From positions 1 through 5,622 of the forward strand of contig WTKG01000036.1 of NCBI GenBank assembly GCA_011524475.1: 5,622 nt of DNA. The letters run 5' to 3'. Every line of letters begins with the position of its first letter. Position 1 is the first letter of the stretch. The stretch is from Demequinaceae bacterium. GTDB taxonomy: Bacteria > Actinomycetota > Actinomycetes > Actinomycetales > Demequinaceae. A program made the translations under genes and the position numbers. The notes under the pieces are model-generated. The model was given only the letters and a program-made list of their open reading frames with translations, was not told the DNA's origin and made no database searches. This document shows, piece by piece, positions 1 to 5,222 of the stretch.

Positions 1-233
1 ATGAGGGATGGAGCAATGTCTTCAATGCCTTCTGCGTCAAGACCGTGGCAGGTAGCGCAGTTGGCGGCAAAAAGTTTCTCGCCCTCCACTATTGCCTGCC
101 CCACGGCGACGTCGTCTGCACGCGCGGTGCCGCTGCTTGTAAGTGCCAGGCTGCCTGCGACGATGGCGAGCAGACCAGTAAGCAACACCAAAGGTGCTGC
201 TTTGTGGCGACGCAAAGAAGCGAATGCGTTCAT
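1..233 (-). CDS. qcrC: Cytochrome bc1 complex diheme cytochrome c subunit QcrC (N-terminal part, cut by the window edge)
   Basis: Only the first 77 residues are in the window; the rest lies beyond position 1. The N-terminus has basic residues (RRHK, 8-11), then a hydrophobic stretch at about 14-32 that fits a signal-anchor segment. A class I heme c domain follows, with the heme-binding motif C59-A-T-C62-H63 and the surrounding pattern EGEKLFAANCATCHGL, typical of the first heme domain of actinobacterial QcrC. In this family QcrC is a membrane-anchored diheme protein that replaces both cytochrome c1 and soluble cytochrome c, carrying electrons from the Rieske centre directly to the aa3 oxidase on the outer face of the membrane. 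The start ATG (231-233) is preceded by purine-rich AAAAAGGGG ending 2 nt upstream. It lies 12 nt after ctaE, so the two are almost certainly co-transcribed; qcrA and qcrB would be expected further left, but this is not visible. The second heme motif and C-terminal membrane helix cannot be checked. Confidence 0.93.
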   Translation of the reverse strand, partial: MNAFASLRRHKAAPLVLLTGLLAIVAGSLALTSSGTARADDVAVGQAIVEGEKLFAANCATCHGLDAEGIEDIAPSL

Positions 234-245
234 GACCCCTTTTTC

Positions 246-875
246 TTATTTGAGAATGTAAATCACGGCGAACAAGCCGATCCACACAACATCGACAAAG
301 TGCCAGTAATACGACACGACGATAGTGGTGATCGCTTCGTGTTCACCGAAACGTTTGGCGACAAAAGACCGACCGAGAACATACAACATGGCTATCAGAC
401 CACCTACGACGTGCAGGCCATGGAAGCCCGTAGCCAGGTAAAACACAGATCCGTAGGTGCTGCTACTGATGGTGATGCCTTCTTGCACCAGGTGGGCGTA
501 TTCGAACACCTGGCCTGCAACGAACACAGAACCCATGAGATAGGTGAGCACCATCCACTCGTGCATTCCCCACGCACGCATATTCCATAGCGCGCCGGTG
601 CGGCGGCGTTGGAACCGCTCTGCAGCAAACACGGCTGCCTGGCAGGTAAATGACGATGCCACCAGAATGATTGTGTTCACTAAAGCAAAGGGGATGTCGA
701 GTAGCGCCGTGGACTCGGCCCAGATTTCTGGGGCCTGTGCACGATGCGTGAAGTACATGGCAAAGAGTCCGGCAAAAAACATCAATTCGCTTGCGAGCCA
801 GACGATGGTTCCCACGGCAACCCGGTTCGGTCGGGTTGCGTGAATGGGGTTGGTGAGTGTTGCCGCTTCAGCCAT
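246..875 (-). CDS. ctaE: Cytochrome c oxidase (aa3) subunit III
   Basis: Encodes 209 residues, the short five-helix form of heme-copper oxidase subunit III usual in actinobacteria. Hydrophobic segments lie at about 20-42, 61-84, 106-122, 142-168 and 184-206. Family hallmarks visible are the first-helix motif ASELMFFAGLF with E30, E125 in GQVFEYAHL, the TGFHGLHVVGG motif (H152, H155), and the C-terminal YYWHFVDVVWIGLF. Subunit III carries no redox centre; in this family it supports the integrity and proton uptake of the catalytic subunit I of the terminal oxidase. The ATG at 873-875 was chosen because it gives the usual short polar N-terminus before helix 1. An in-frame ATG at 968 would add 31 residues with no membrane or family character and would overlap the divergent promoter region. 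The gene is followed 12 nt later by qcrC. A CATAAT hexamer 6 nt upstream of the ATG suggests a leaderless or nearly leaderless mRNA, though a GGGG just before the ATG could serve as a ribosome site. Confidence 0.96.
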   Translation of the reverse strand: MAEAATLTNPIHATRPNRVAVGTIVWLASELMFFAGLFAMYFTHRAQAPEIWAESTALLDIPFALVNTIILVASSFTCQAAVFAAERFQRRRTGALWNMRAWGMHEWMVLTYLMGSVFVAGQVFEYAHLVQEGITISSSTYGSVFYLATGFHGLHVVGGLIAMLYVLGRSFVAKRFGEHEAITTIVVSYYWHFVDVVWIGLFAVIYILK

Positions 876-881
876 GGCCCC

Positions 882-887
882 ATTATG
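882..887 (-). promoter_or_regulatory. Candidate -10 element of ctaE-qcrC, positioned for a leaderless mRNA
   Basis: On the minus strand the hexamer CATAAT is followed by 6 nt and then the ctaE ATG. This spacing would put the transcription start at or very near the A of the start codon. The -35 region at 905-910 (TCTCGA, 17-bp spacer) is a poor match to TTGACA, so the assignment rests mainly on the -10 hexamer and its position. Confidence 0.38.
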
Positions 888-936
888 GCGCAGGTCAGCA
901 CCCTTCGAGAGCCATAGGCGGGGTGTTGTGCGGGAT

Positions 937-948
937 TCGACTAGTCGA
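937..948. promoter_or_regulatory. Perfect 12-bp palindrome, candidate operator in the ctaE / receiver-gene divergent region
   Basis: TCGACTAGTCGA equals its own reverse complement over all 12 bases; the symmetry stops immediately outside (T/T at the flanks). It lies 61 nt upstream of the ctaE start codon and 20 nt upstream of the receiver-gene ATG, overlapping where the -35 region of the latter would be. The position suits a dimeric repressor or activator site. No known regulator is recognised from the motif, and a palindrome of this length can occur by chance. Confidence 0.35.
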
Positions 949-956
949 TGCCGTGC

Positions 957-962
957 CAAAAT
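957..962 (+). promoter_or_regulatory. Candidate -10 element of the receiver gene-trpD transcript
   Basis: The hexamer CAAAAT is followed by GGACAC and then the ATG at 969, the same 6-nt geometry as the ctaE element on the other strand. It keeps the A at position 2 and T at position 6 of the TAnnnT consensus but begins with C. No good -35 is seen. The same bases offer only a weak ribosome-binding match (GGA), which is compatible with leaderless translation. Confidence 0.3.
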
Positions 963-968
963 GGACAC

Positions 969-1388
969 ATGACTGATGTGGCCACTCGAGGCAGTAGCGA
1001 ACTAGATTCCCGATACGCGCATATTTTGTTGTACAGCGATAACTCTGAAGTGCGTGAAGCGGTGCGCTTTGCGGTAGGCAACAGCATCGGAACACGCGAA
1101 GTGCGGTGGGTAGAAACAGCCACACACGATGCCGCCATTGCCCAGATCGATGAACGCAGTTTCGACGTAGTGATTCTTGATGGAGAGGCCGCCAAAGTGG
1201 GCGGCATGGGAATCAGCCGGCAAGTGAAACACGAACTGTACAACCCGCCACCAGTGCTGTTGCTGGTGGGGCGTGCCGATGATGCCTGGCTCGCTACGTG
1301 GTCGGAAGCAGATGCGGCGGTAGCTCACCCACTCGACGCGTTCGAAGTCCGTGCTGCGGTAGAAGAAATTCTTGCTCTGGACGATTGA
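969..1388 (+). CDS. Degenerate response-regulator receiver-domain protein, no output domain
   Basis: Encodes 139 residues with a single receiver-like (CheY-fold) domain at about residues 17-136 and no DNA-binding or enzymatic output domain. Strand 1 reads YAHILLYSDN, with S23-D24 where receivers normally have an acidic pair. Strand 3 reads FDVVILDGE, with D71 at the phosphoacceptor position. After strand 4 (PPVLLLVG) the usual Ser/Thr is replaced by G101. After strand 5 the conserved Lys-Pro is H120-P121. With one acidic residue, the Thr/Ser and the Lys missing, normal phosphorylation-driven switching is doubtful, and it may act as a constitutive protein-interaction domain. The ATG at 969 was chosen over an in-frame ATG at 948, which lies on the palindrome and lacks a ribosome site. 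TrpD begins 14 nt after its stop, so the pair is probably co-transcribed. Its role is unknown; receiver-like proteins between trpD and ctaE recur in related actinobacteria as far as I recall. Confidence 0.85.
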   Translation: MTDVATRGSSELDSRYAHILLYSDNSEVREAVRFAVGNSIGTREVRWVETATHDAAIAQIDERSFDVVILDGEAAKVGGMGISRQVKHELYNPPPVLLLVGRADDAWLATWSEADAAVAHPLDAFEVRAAVEEILALDD

Positions 1389-1402
1389 GGAAACTGATAG
1401 AG

Positions 1403-2443
1403 ATGACATGGGAGACCTTGCTTGGCCGCGTGATGAACGGGCAAGGCTTGGAGCAGCCTGAAGCCGCATGGATGATGGAACAGGTGTTGACAGATTCCGT
1501 TTCTCCCGTGCAGCTCTCCGCCATGCTTGCCGCCTTGCGCACGAAGGGGGAAACGGTTGCAGAGGTGTCTGGTCTCGTGGAGACCATGCTTGCGCATGCA
1601 ACCCCGCTGCAGGTCACGGGACCGTCGGTAGATGTGGTGGGTACGGGTGGGGATGGCCACCACACAGTCAACATCTCGACGATGGCTGCGGTAGTAGTAG
1701 CAGCCACAGGGGCGATGGTGGTGAAACACGGTAACCGCGCCGCATCTTCTCGGTCAGGTAGCGCTGATGTGTTGGCAGCGCTCGGGGTGAATCTTGATCT
1801 CTCTGCAGAGCAGGTGGCAGAAGTCTTGCGTCAGGCAGGTATCACGTTTTGTTTCGCTATGACTTTTCACCCGGCCATGCGTTTTGCTGGCCCCGTACGC
1901 AAAGAGCTTGCGGTACCCACCACGTTTAACATTCTGGGACCGCTGACCAACCCGGCTCAGCCCGCGGCTTCTGCTGTGGGGGTGGCGAATGTGGAGCGGG
2001 CCCCTTTGATGGCAGGAGTGTTTGCCTCTCAAGGGCGCGACGCTGTCCTTTTCAGTAACCATGATGGGTTAGACGAAATAGCTGCCACAGCGCCGACAGA
2101 GGTGTGGGAAGTACGTGACGGTGCCATCACTCGCGCCACGATTGATGTACGCAGCGACCTGGGGCTACCAAGCATCACCCTTGACGATCTACGTGGAGGA
2201 GACCCCGAACATAACGCTGATGTTGCGAGGGCAGTGTTCGCTGGCGAAGAAGGCCCAGTGCTGGACACCGTGGTCGTGAATGCTGCTGCGGCTCTTGTGG
2301 CGCAAGCAACCCAGAGTGGAACAACACATGGCAGTTTTCCTGAGCGCATGAGCGCCGCAATGGGACATGCGCGCACCGCACTTACTCAAGGGCGTGCGGC
2401 AGATCTCCTTGAACGCTGGGCTAGCGCTACTCAGTCGGTGTAA
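1403..2443 (+). CDS. trpD: Anthranilate phosphoribosyltransferase
   Basis: Encodes 346 residues, the usual length. It transfers the phosphoribosyl group of PRPP to anthranilate, giving N-(5'-phosphoribosyl)anthranilate in the cytosolic tryptophan pathway. Motifs in order are the helical N-terminal domain with QLSAMLAALRTKGET (about 37-51), the PRPP loop G80-TGGD84, the NIST segment (90-93), K108-HGNR112 followed by the ASSRSGSADVL stretch, the anthranilate-side motif H156-PAMR160, R166 with the VPTTFNILGPLTNP block (171-184), and the metal-binding pair D224-E225 in HDGLDEIA. All expected active-site residues are present. The ATG at 1403 gives the standard family N-terminus; a longer reading from 1298 would overlap the receiver gene and encode unrelated residues. 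GAGG at 1387-1390, overlapping the preceding TGA, is the likely though somewhat distant ribosome site and suggests translational coupling. No other trp gene is nearby, matching the orphan location of trpD beside ctaE in other actinobacteria. Confidence 0.97.
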   Translation: MTWETLLGRVMNGQGLEQPEAAWMMEQVLTDSVSPVQLSAMLAALRTKGETVAEVSGLVETMLAHATPLQVTGPSVDVVGTGGDGHHTVNISTMAAVVVAATGAMVVKHGNRAASSRSGSADVLAALGVNLDLSAEQVAEVLRQAGITFCFAMTFHPAMRFAGPVRKELAVPTTFNILGPLTNPAQPAASAVGVANVERAPLMAGVFASQGRDAVLFSNHDGLDEIAATAPTEVWEVRDGAITRATIDVRSDLGLPSITLDDLRGGDPEHNADVARAVFAGEEGPVLDTVVVNAAAALVAQATQSGTTHGSFPERMSAAMGHARTALTQGRAADLLERWASATQSV

Positions 2444-2453
2444 GCCTGCTGGC

Positions 2454-2475
2454 CGCCGCGCCCCATGGCGCCGCG
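2454..2475. terminator. GC-rich hairpin in the convergent trpD / acyl-CoA synthetase gap, candidate terminator
   Basis: The 42-bp gap between the two convergent stop codons contains an imperfect inverted repeat: GCGCC (2458-2462), a CCAT loop and GGCGC (2467-2471), continuing after one C-C mismatch with CGC (2454-2456) paired to GCG (2473-2475). Eight GC pairs would make a stable stem readable from both strands. There is no T-run on either side beyond TT at 2476-2477, so intrinsic termination is only suggested. The position between convergent genes is the main support. Confidence 0.45.
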
Positions 2476-2485
2476 TTCGCCCGTC

Positions 2486-4273
2486 TTACGGTGTTTCGTA
2501 TATATCCGCTACATCGGCGGCGTGGTCTTCGATTACCTTGGTGCGCTTCAACTTCATGGACGGTGTGACGTGCCCGGACATGACGGACCAGTCCACATCT
2601 AGCACCCTGTAACGGCGGATCGACTCTGCACGGGAGACCTGTTGATTAGCGGTCTCCACTGCCTCGTCAATAGCAGCCTTCACCTCTGTGTTGAGCGCGG
2701 CCTCGCCAGGGGTCATCTCGCCTAACTGACGTGCTTCCAGCCATGCCGGGAGCGCTTCCGTATCAAGCGTGATGAGTGCGCCGATAAAGGGTTTATTGTC
2801 GCCGACCACCACGCATTGACTCACCAGCGGGTGCGCTCGTAACCGGTCTTCGAGCACGGCAGGGGCCACGTTTTTGCCGCCCGCCGTCACGATGATTTCC
2901 TTCTTACGTCCGGTAATAGTGAGGAATCCGTCGGCGTCCATCGTGCCGATATCGCCGGTGTGAAGCCATCCACGCTTAAGAACTTCCTTCGTGGCTTCGG
3001 GGTTGCGGTGATAGCCGTCAAATAGCATCGGGCCGCGCATGAGTACTTCGCCATCTTTCGACAACTTGCATTCAAGGCCTGGAAGCGGAACTCCCACAGA
3101 CCCGATACGCGCCTTACCTGGGCGATTCACGTGTGAAGCCGCCGTGGTTTCGGTGAGGCCATAGCCTTCGAGCACCTCAATTCCCAGGCTGCGGAAGAAG
3201 TACCCCAGTCGAGCCCCCAAGGGAGCCGCACCGGAGATGGCGTGGGTGACGTTTCCGCCAAACACGGCCTTGACTTTGCTGAGTACCAGCGCGTTCGCAA
3301 TCCGGTACTTCAGCGCGAGCCCAGGGGAGACCTTCCCCTTGTCTTCAGCTTCGGCAAAAGCGATTCCTTGGGCTGCTGCCCACCGGAAGATACCGCCACG
3401 ACCGCCCGCTGTGGCTTTCGTTTCTGCAGAGTTGTAAATCTTCTCGAATACACGCGGTGCTGCCAAAACAAATGAGGGGCGGAAAGAGGCCATGTTGCCG
3501 ACCAACTTGGTGACGTCTGGGGTGTATCCGAGCCGCACACATTCCGTGAGACAGACCACCTCCACCACGCGTGCAAGGGAATGCGCGAGGGTAAGGAACA
3601 GCAGTGTTTGCGCTCCAGGTGCGCGCAGAACCTCCGCGACTTCACCTGGAACATTGATGGCCTGGTGCACCAGGTTTCCGTGCGTGAGACGTACGCCTTT
3701 GGGGCGTCCAGTGGTACCAGAGGTGTAAATGATGGTGGCGAGGTCTTTGCTCTTGGCGCTCGCACGGCGCTTGGCAAGGTCGTCTTCAGAAACCGCGGCG
3801 CCTGCGTTTGCGAGTTCTTCTAGGGCACCGCTGTCGATCGTGAGGACTTCCCGCACGGGGGACTGACCGGTAGCGACGGATTCGACGGTGCGACGCAGGT
3901 CACTGTTCTCTGCCATCACCAGCGAGATTTCCGAGTCGGACGTGATCCAGTCCACCTGGTCGGCAGAACTTGTGTCGTAAATCGGGACCGGCACTGCTCC
4001 GGCAGCCCAGCACGCGAGGTCGAAAATCGTCCATTCGTATCGCGTGCGGCTCATGATGCCGACTCGTTCGCCCACCTTCACGCCCTTGGCGATGAGGCCG
4101 CGAGCGACAGCATTCACCATATCGAGTGCTTCGCTCGCGGTGATGTCGATCCAGTCGTCAGGGGATTCGGGTCGAGTGTGGGAAATCACCACAGCATCTG
4201 GACGTTTGGCCCAGGCCCGCTCCAAGAGCGCGTTGATGTTTTTCGGGTCTGCACTTGCTGCACGAGGGCTCAT
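2486..4273 (-). CDS. Long-chain fatty acid--CoA ligase (AMP-dependent synthetase, FadD15-like)
   Basis: Encodes 595 residues, the usual size. Family enzymes activate a fatty acid with ATP to an acyl-adenylate and then form acyl-CoA. Adenylation motifs appear in order: the phosphate-binding loop YTSGTTGRPKG (183-193), the AHSLARVVE region (230-238) typical of long-chain synthetases, ISGAAPLG (347-353), the adenine-binding EGYGLTET (369-376), GWLHTGDIG with D441, the hinge GRKKEIIVTAGGKNVAP (455-471), and the C-terminal SMKLKR, in which K574 is the probable catalytic lysine. The hinge and C-terminal forms match the bacterial FadD15 / Acsbg-like long-chain group rather than acetyl-CoA synthetases. 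The ATG at 4271-4273 has a good ribosome site, GGAGA, 6 nt upstream; an ATG at 4339 would add 22 atypical residues and run into the divergent promoter. There is no signal peptide or membrane helix. The divergent neighbour is plsC, so its products may feed phospholipid synthesis. Chain-length specificity cannot be read from sequence alone. Confidence 0.94.
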   Translation of the reverse strand: MSPRAASADPKNINALLERAWAKRPDAVVISHTRPESPDDWIDITASEALDMVNAVARGLIAKGVKVGERVGIMSRTRYEWTIFDLACWAAGAVPVPIYDTSSADQVDWITSDSEISLVMAENSDLRRTVESVATGQSPVREVLTIDSGALEELANAGAAVSEDDLAKRRASAKSKDLATIIYTSGTTGRPKGVRLTHGNLVHQAINVPGEVAEVLRAPGAQTLLFLTLAHSLARVVEVVCLTECVRLGYTPDVTKLVGNMASFRPSFVLAAPRVFEKIYNSAETKATAGGRGGIFRWAAAQGIAFAEAEDKGKVSPGLALKYRIANALVLSKVKAVFGGNVTHAISGAAPLGARLGYFFRSLGIEVLEGYGLTETTAASHVNRPGKARIGSVGVPLPGLECKLSKDGEVLMRGPMLFDGYHRNPEATKEVLKRGWLHTGDIGTMDADGFLTITGRKKEIIVTAGGKNVAPAVLEDRLRAHPLVSQCVVVGDNKPFIGALITLDTEALPAWLEARQLGEMTPGEAALNTEVKAAIDEAVETANQQVSRAESIRRYRVLDVDWSVMSGHVTPSMKLKRTKVIEDHAADVADIYETP

Positions 4274-4279
4274 CGATGG

Positions 4280-4284
4280 TCTCC
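4280..4284 (-). promoter_or_regulatory. Ribosome binding site that fixes the acyl-CoA synthetase start
   Basis: GGAGA on the minus strand sits 6 nt upstream of the ATG at 4271-4273. It supports this start over the in-frame ATG 66 nt further upstream. Confidence 0.7.
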
Positions 4285-4307
4285 ATTGGCTATCGGGCCG
4301 ATGCCTC

Positions 4308-4313
4308 ACGATA
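4308..4313 (-). promoter_or_regulatory. Candidate -10 element for the acyl-CoA synthetase gene
   Basis: TATCGT on the minus strand fits TAnnnT and lies 34 nt upstream of the start codon, leaving room for the GGAGA ribosome site. The matching -35 region at about 4330-4336 is weak and falls inside the inverted repeat at 4326-4339, an arrangement that would allow repression. The assignment is tentative. Confidence 0.3.
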
Positions 4314-4325
4314 CAGCCGTCAGCA

Positions 4326-4339
4326 GTGTTCGAGAACAC
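4326..4339. promoter_or_regulatory. Inverted repeat GTGTTC-N2-GAACAC, candidate operator between the acyl-CoA synthetase gene and plsC
   Basis: Six-base arms are perfectly complementary around a GA centre. The repeat lies 52 nt upstream of the synthetase start and 78 nt upstream of plsC, in the 144-bp divergent gap. It overlaps the probable -35 region of the synthetase promoter. The arm orientation (GTTC...GAAC) is opposite to the Gram-positive LexA box (GAAC-N4-GTTC), so an SOS site is not supported. A regulator of lipid genes is the natural guess from context but is not shown. Confidence 0.42.
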
Positions 4340-4389
4340 GTGAGGGCGATTTCTTCTGTCTGTGGTGCAGCAGATGGTTCTGTGGCGGA

Positions 4390-4395
4390 TAGGTT
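4390..4395 (+). promoter_or_regulatory. Candidate -10 element for plsC
   Basis: TAGGTT fits TAnnnT and lies 22 nt upstream of the GTG start, which would give a short leader containing the AAGG / GAAGG ribosome site. No convincing -35 is present. Confidence 0.28.
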
Positions 4396-4417
4396 AGACG
4401 TAAGGAAAGAAGGTGCC

Positions 4418-5131
4418 GTGTACAAGTTTTTTAAGTATGTTCTGCTCGGTCCAGGCCTCAAGGTCGTGTATCGGCCGTGGGCGAAAGGGCTCAAGAACAT
4501 TCCGGCGGAAGGTGGCGCCATCATGGCGTCAAACCATCTGTCGTTTTCGGATTCCCTGTTCTTGCCTCTTGTAATGAAGCGCAAGGTGGTGTTTTTGGGT
4601 AAGTCTGAATACTTCACCGGAAAAGGCGTCCGAGGCGCCTTGGTGCGCGCCTTTATGTCCGGTGTGGGCACCATTCCGGTGCATCGCGGTCGAGGTAAGG
4701 CAACCGAGGCGGCAGTGCGTACCGGTCTTCAGGTGCTTGCGAATGGGGAACTTTTGGGGATTTACCCCGAAGGAACGCGTAGCCCAGACGGGAAGTTGTA
4801 TCGCGGGCGCACCGGTGTGGCGCGCATGGCGATCGAGTCTGGTTGTCCCGTGATTCCCGTGGCCATGATCGATACGCACATCGCGCAGCCCATCGGCAAG
4901 AAGGTTCCCAGCCGCCACCAAACGGGCGTAAAAGTGGGGCCGCCGCTCGACTTTTCTCATCTCGCAGGAAAACAAGACGACCGCGAGGTGTTGCGTGAAG
5001 TAACAGACCAAATCATGCAGGCAATCCAGCGAGAATCGGGCCAAGAATACGTAGACAGAGACGCAGGAGCAGTCAAGCGTGAAATGGACCGAGCCTCCAG
5101 CGGCCAGTGGGAAGGCGAGCTCGGAGATTGA
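4418..5131 (+). CDS. plsC: 1-acyl-sn-glycerol-3-phosphate acyltransferase (PlsC family)
   Basis: Encodes 237 residues from a GTG start. The family transfers an acyl chain to the sn-2 position of lysophosphatidic acid, producing phosphatidic acid at the inner face of the membrane. All four acyltransferase blocks are visible: motif I N39-H40-LSFS-D45 (the catalytic HX4D), motif II G84-TIPVHR90, motif III Y116-PEGTR121 and motif IV V145-IPV148. The N-terminus YKFFKYVLLGPGLKVVYRPW is hydrophobic with basic residues, probably membrane-associating. The polar C-terminus after about 185 is charged and probably helical. The GTG at 4418 was chosen because homologues begin with this YVLLGP-type segment and because AAGGAAAGAAGG lies just upstream. 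The frame stays open back to an ATG at 4178, but that stretch would cross the divergent promoter and overlap the neighbouring gene. Acyl-CoA from the divergent synthetase is a plausible donor. The exact acyl acceptor is inferred from the family; related acyltransferases act on other lipids. Confidence 0.92.
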   Translation: MYKFFKYVLLGPGLKVVYRPWAKGLKNIPAEGGAIMASNHLSFSDSLFLPLVMKRKVVFLGKSEYFTGKGVRGALVRAFMSGVGTIPVHRGRGKATEAAVRTGLQVLANGELLGIYPEGTRSPDGKLYRGRTGVARMAIESGCPVIPVAMIDTHIAQPIGKKVPSRHQTGVKVGPPLDFSHLAGKQDDREVLREVTDQIMQAIQRESGQEYVDRDAGAVKREMDRASSGQWEGELGD

Positions 5132-5171
5132 CACCTGCGCCGCTGGTCCACCGTGCGGCACACAGCACCTC

Positions 5172-5177
5172 TAGAAT
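5172..5177 (+). promoter_or_regulatory. Candidate -10 element for pfp
   Basis: TAGAAT closely matches TATAAT and lies 45 nt upstream of the pfp ATG, giving a leader of about 40 nt that is pyrimidine-rich until the ribosome site. The -35 region at 5149-5154 (CACCGT) is not recognisable. Because it sits inside the plsC-pfp gap with no terminator-like stem, pfp may have its own promoter and also receive read-through from plsC. Confidence 0.45.
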
Positions 5178-5210
5178 GGCTCTCGTTCCCCTTTCATTCG
5201 CTCACTCACC

Positions 5211-5216
5211 GAGGAG
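5211..5216 (+). promoter_or_regulatory. Strong ribosome binding site of pfp
   Basis: GAGGAG lies 6 nt upstream of the ATG at 5223. It is the best Shine-Dalgarno match of any gene in the window and settles the start. Confidence 0.8.
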
Positions 5217-5222
5217 ATTCGC

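Noticed and set aside
45..590. Long open plus-strand frame (181 codons) opposite qcrC and ctaE
   Set aside because: It is antisense to two clearly recognised genes, crosses their junction, has no ribosome site and its translation has no protein-like domain or hydrophobic pattern.
1298..1402. Extended N-terminus for trpD from the ATG at 1298
   Set aside because: It overlaps the 3' end of the receiver gene in another frame and encodes a Cys/Arg/Ser-rich stretch absent from TrpD proteins.
1002..1601. Long minus-strand frame (199 codons) opposite the receiver gene and the start of trpD
   Set aside because: It spans two supported plus-strand genes, and its translation is rich in Ser, Arg and Pro without motifs, as expected for a shadow frame in GC-rich coding DNA.
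4326..4339. SOS (LexA) box reading of the inverted repeat
   Set aside because: The Gram-positive LexA site is GAAC-N4-GTTC; here the arms are in the opposite order, GTTC-N2-GAAC.
4337..4342. CACGTG palindrome overlapping the inverted repeat
   Set aside because: A six-base palindrome is common by chance and has no independent support as a bacterial operator here.
4178..4417. Extended N-terminus for plsC from the ATG at 4178
   Set aside because: It would overlap the start of the acyl-CoA synthetase gene and its promoter and add 80 residues unlike the family; GTG 4418 has an upstream purine-rich site and gives the family N-terminus.
4529..5161. Minus-strand frame (210 codons) opposite plsC
   Set aside because: The plus strand encodes all four acyltransferase motifs in order; the reverse frame is low-complexity and His/Arg-rich.
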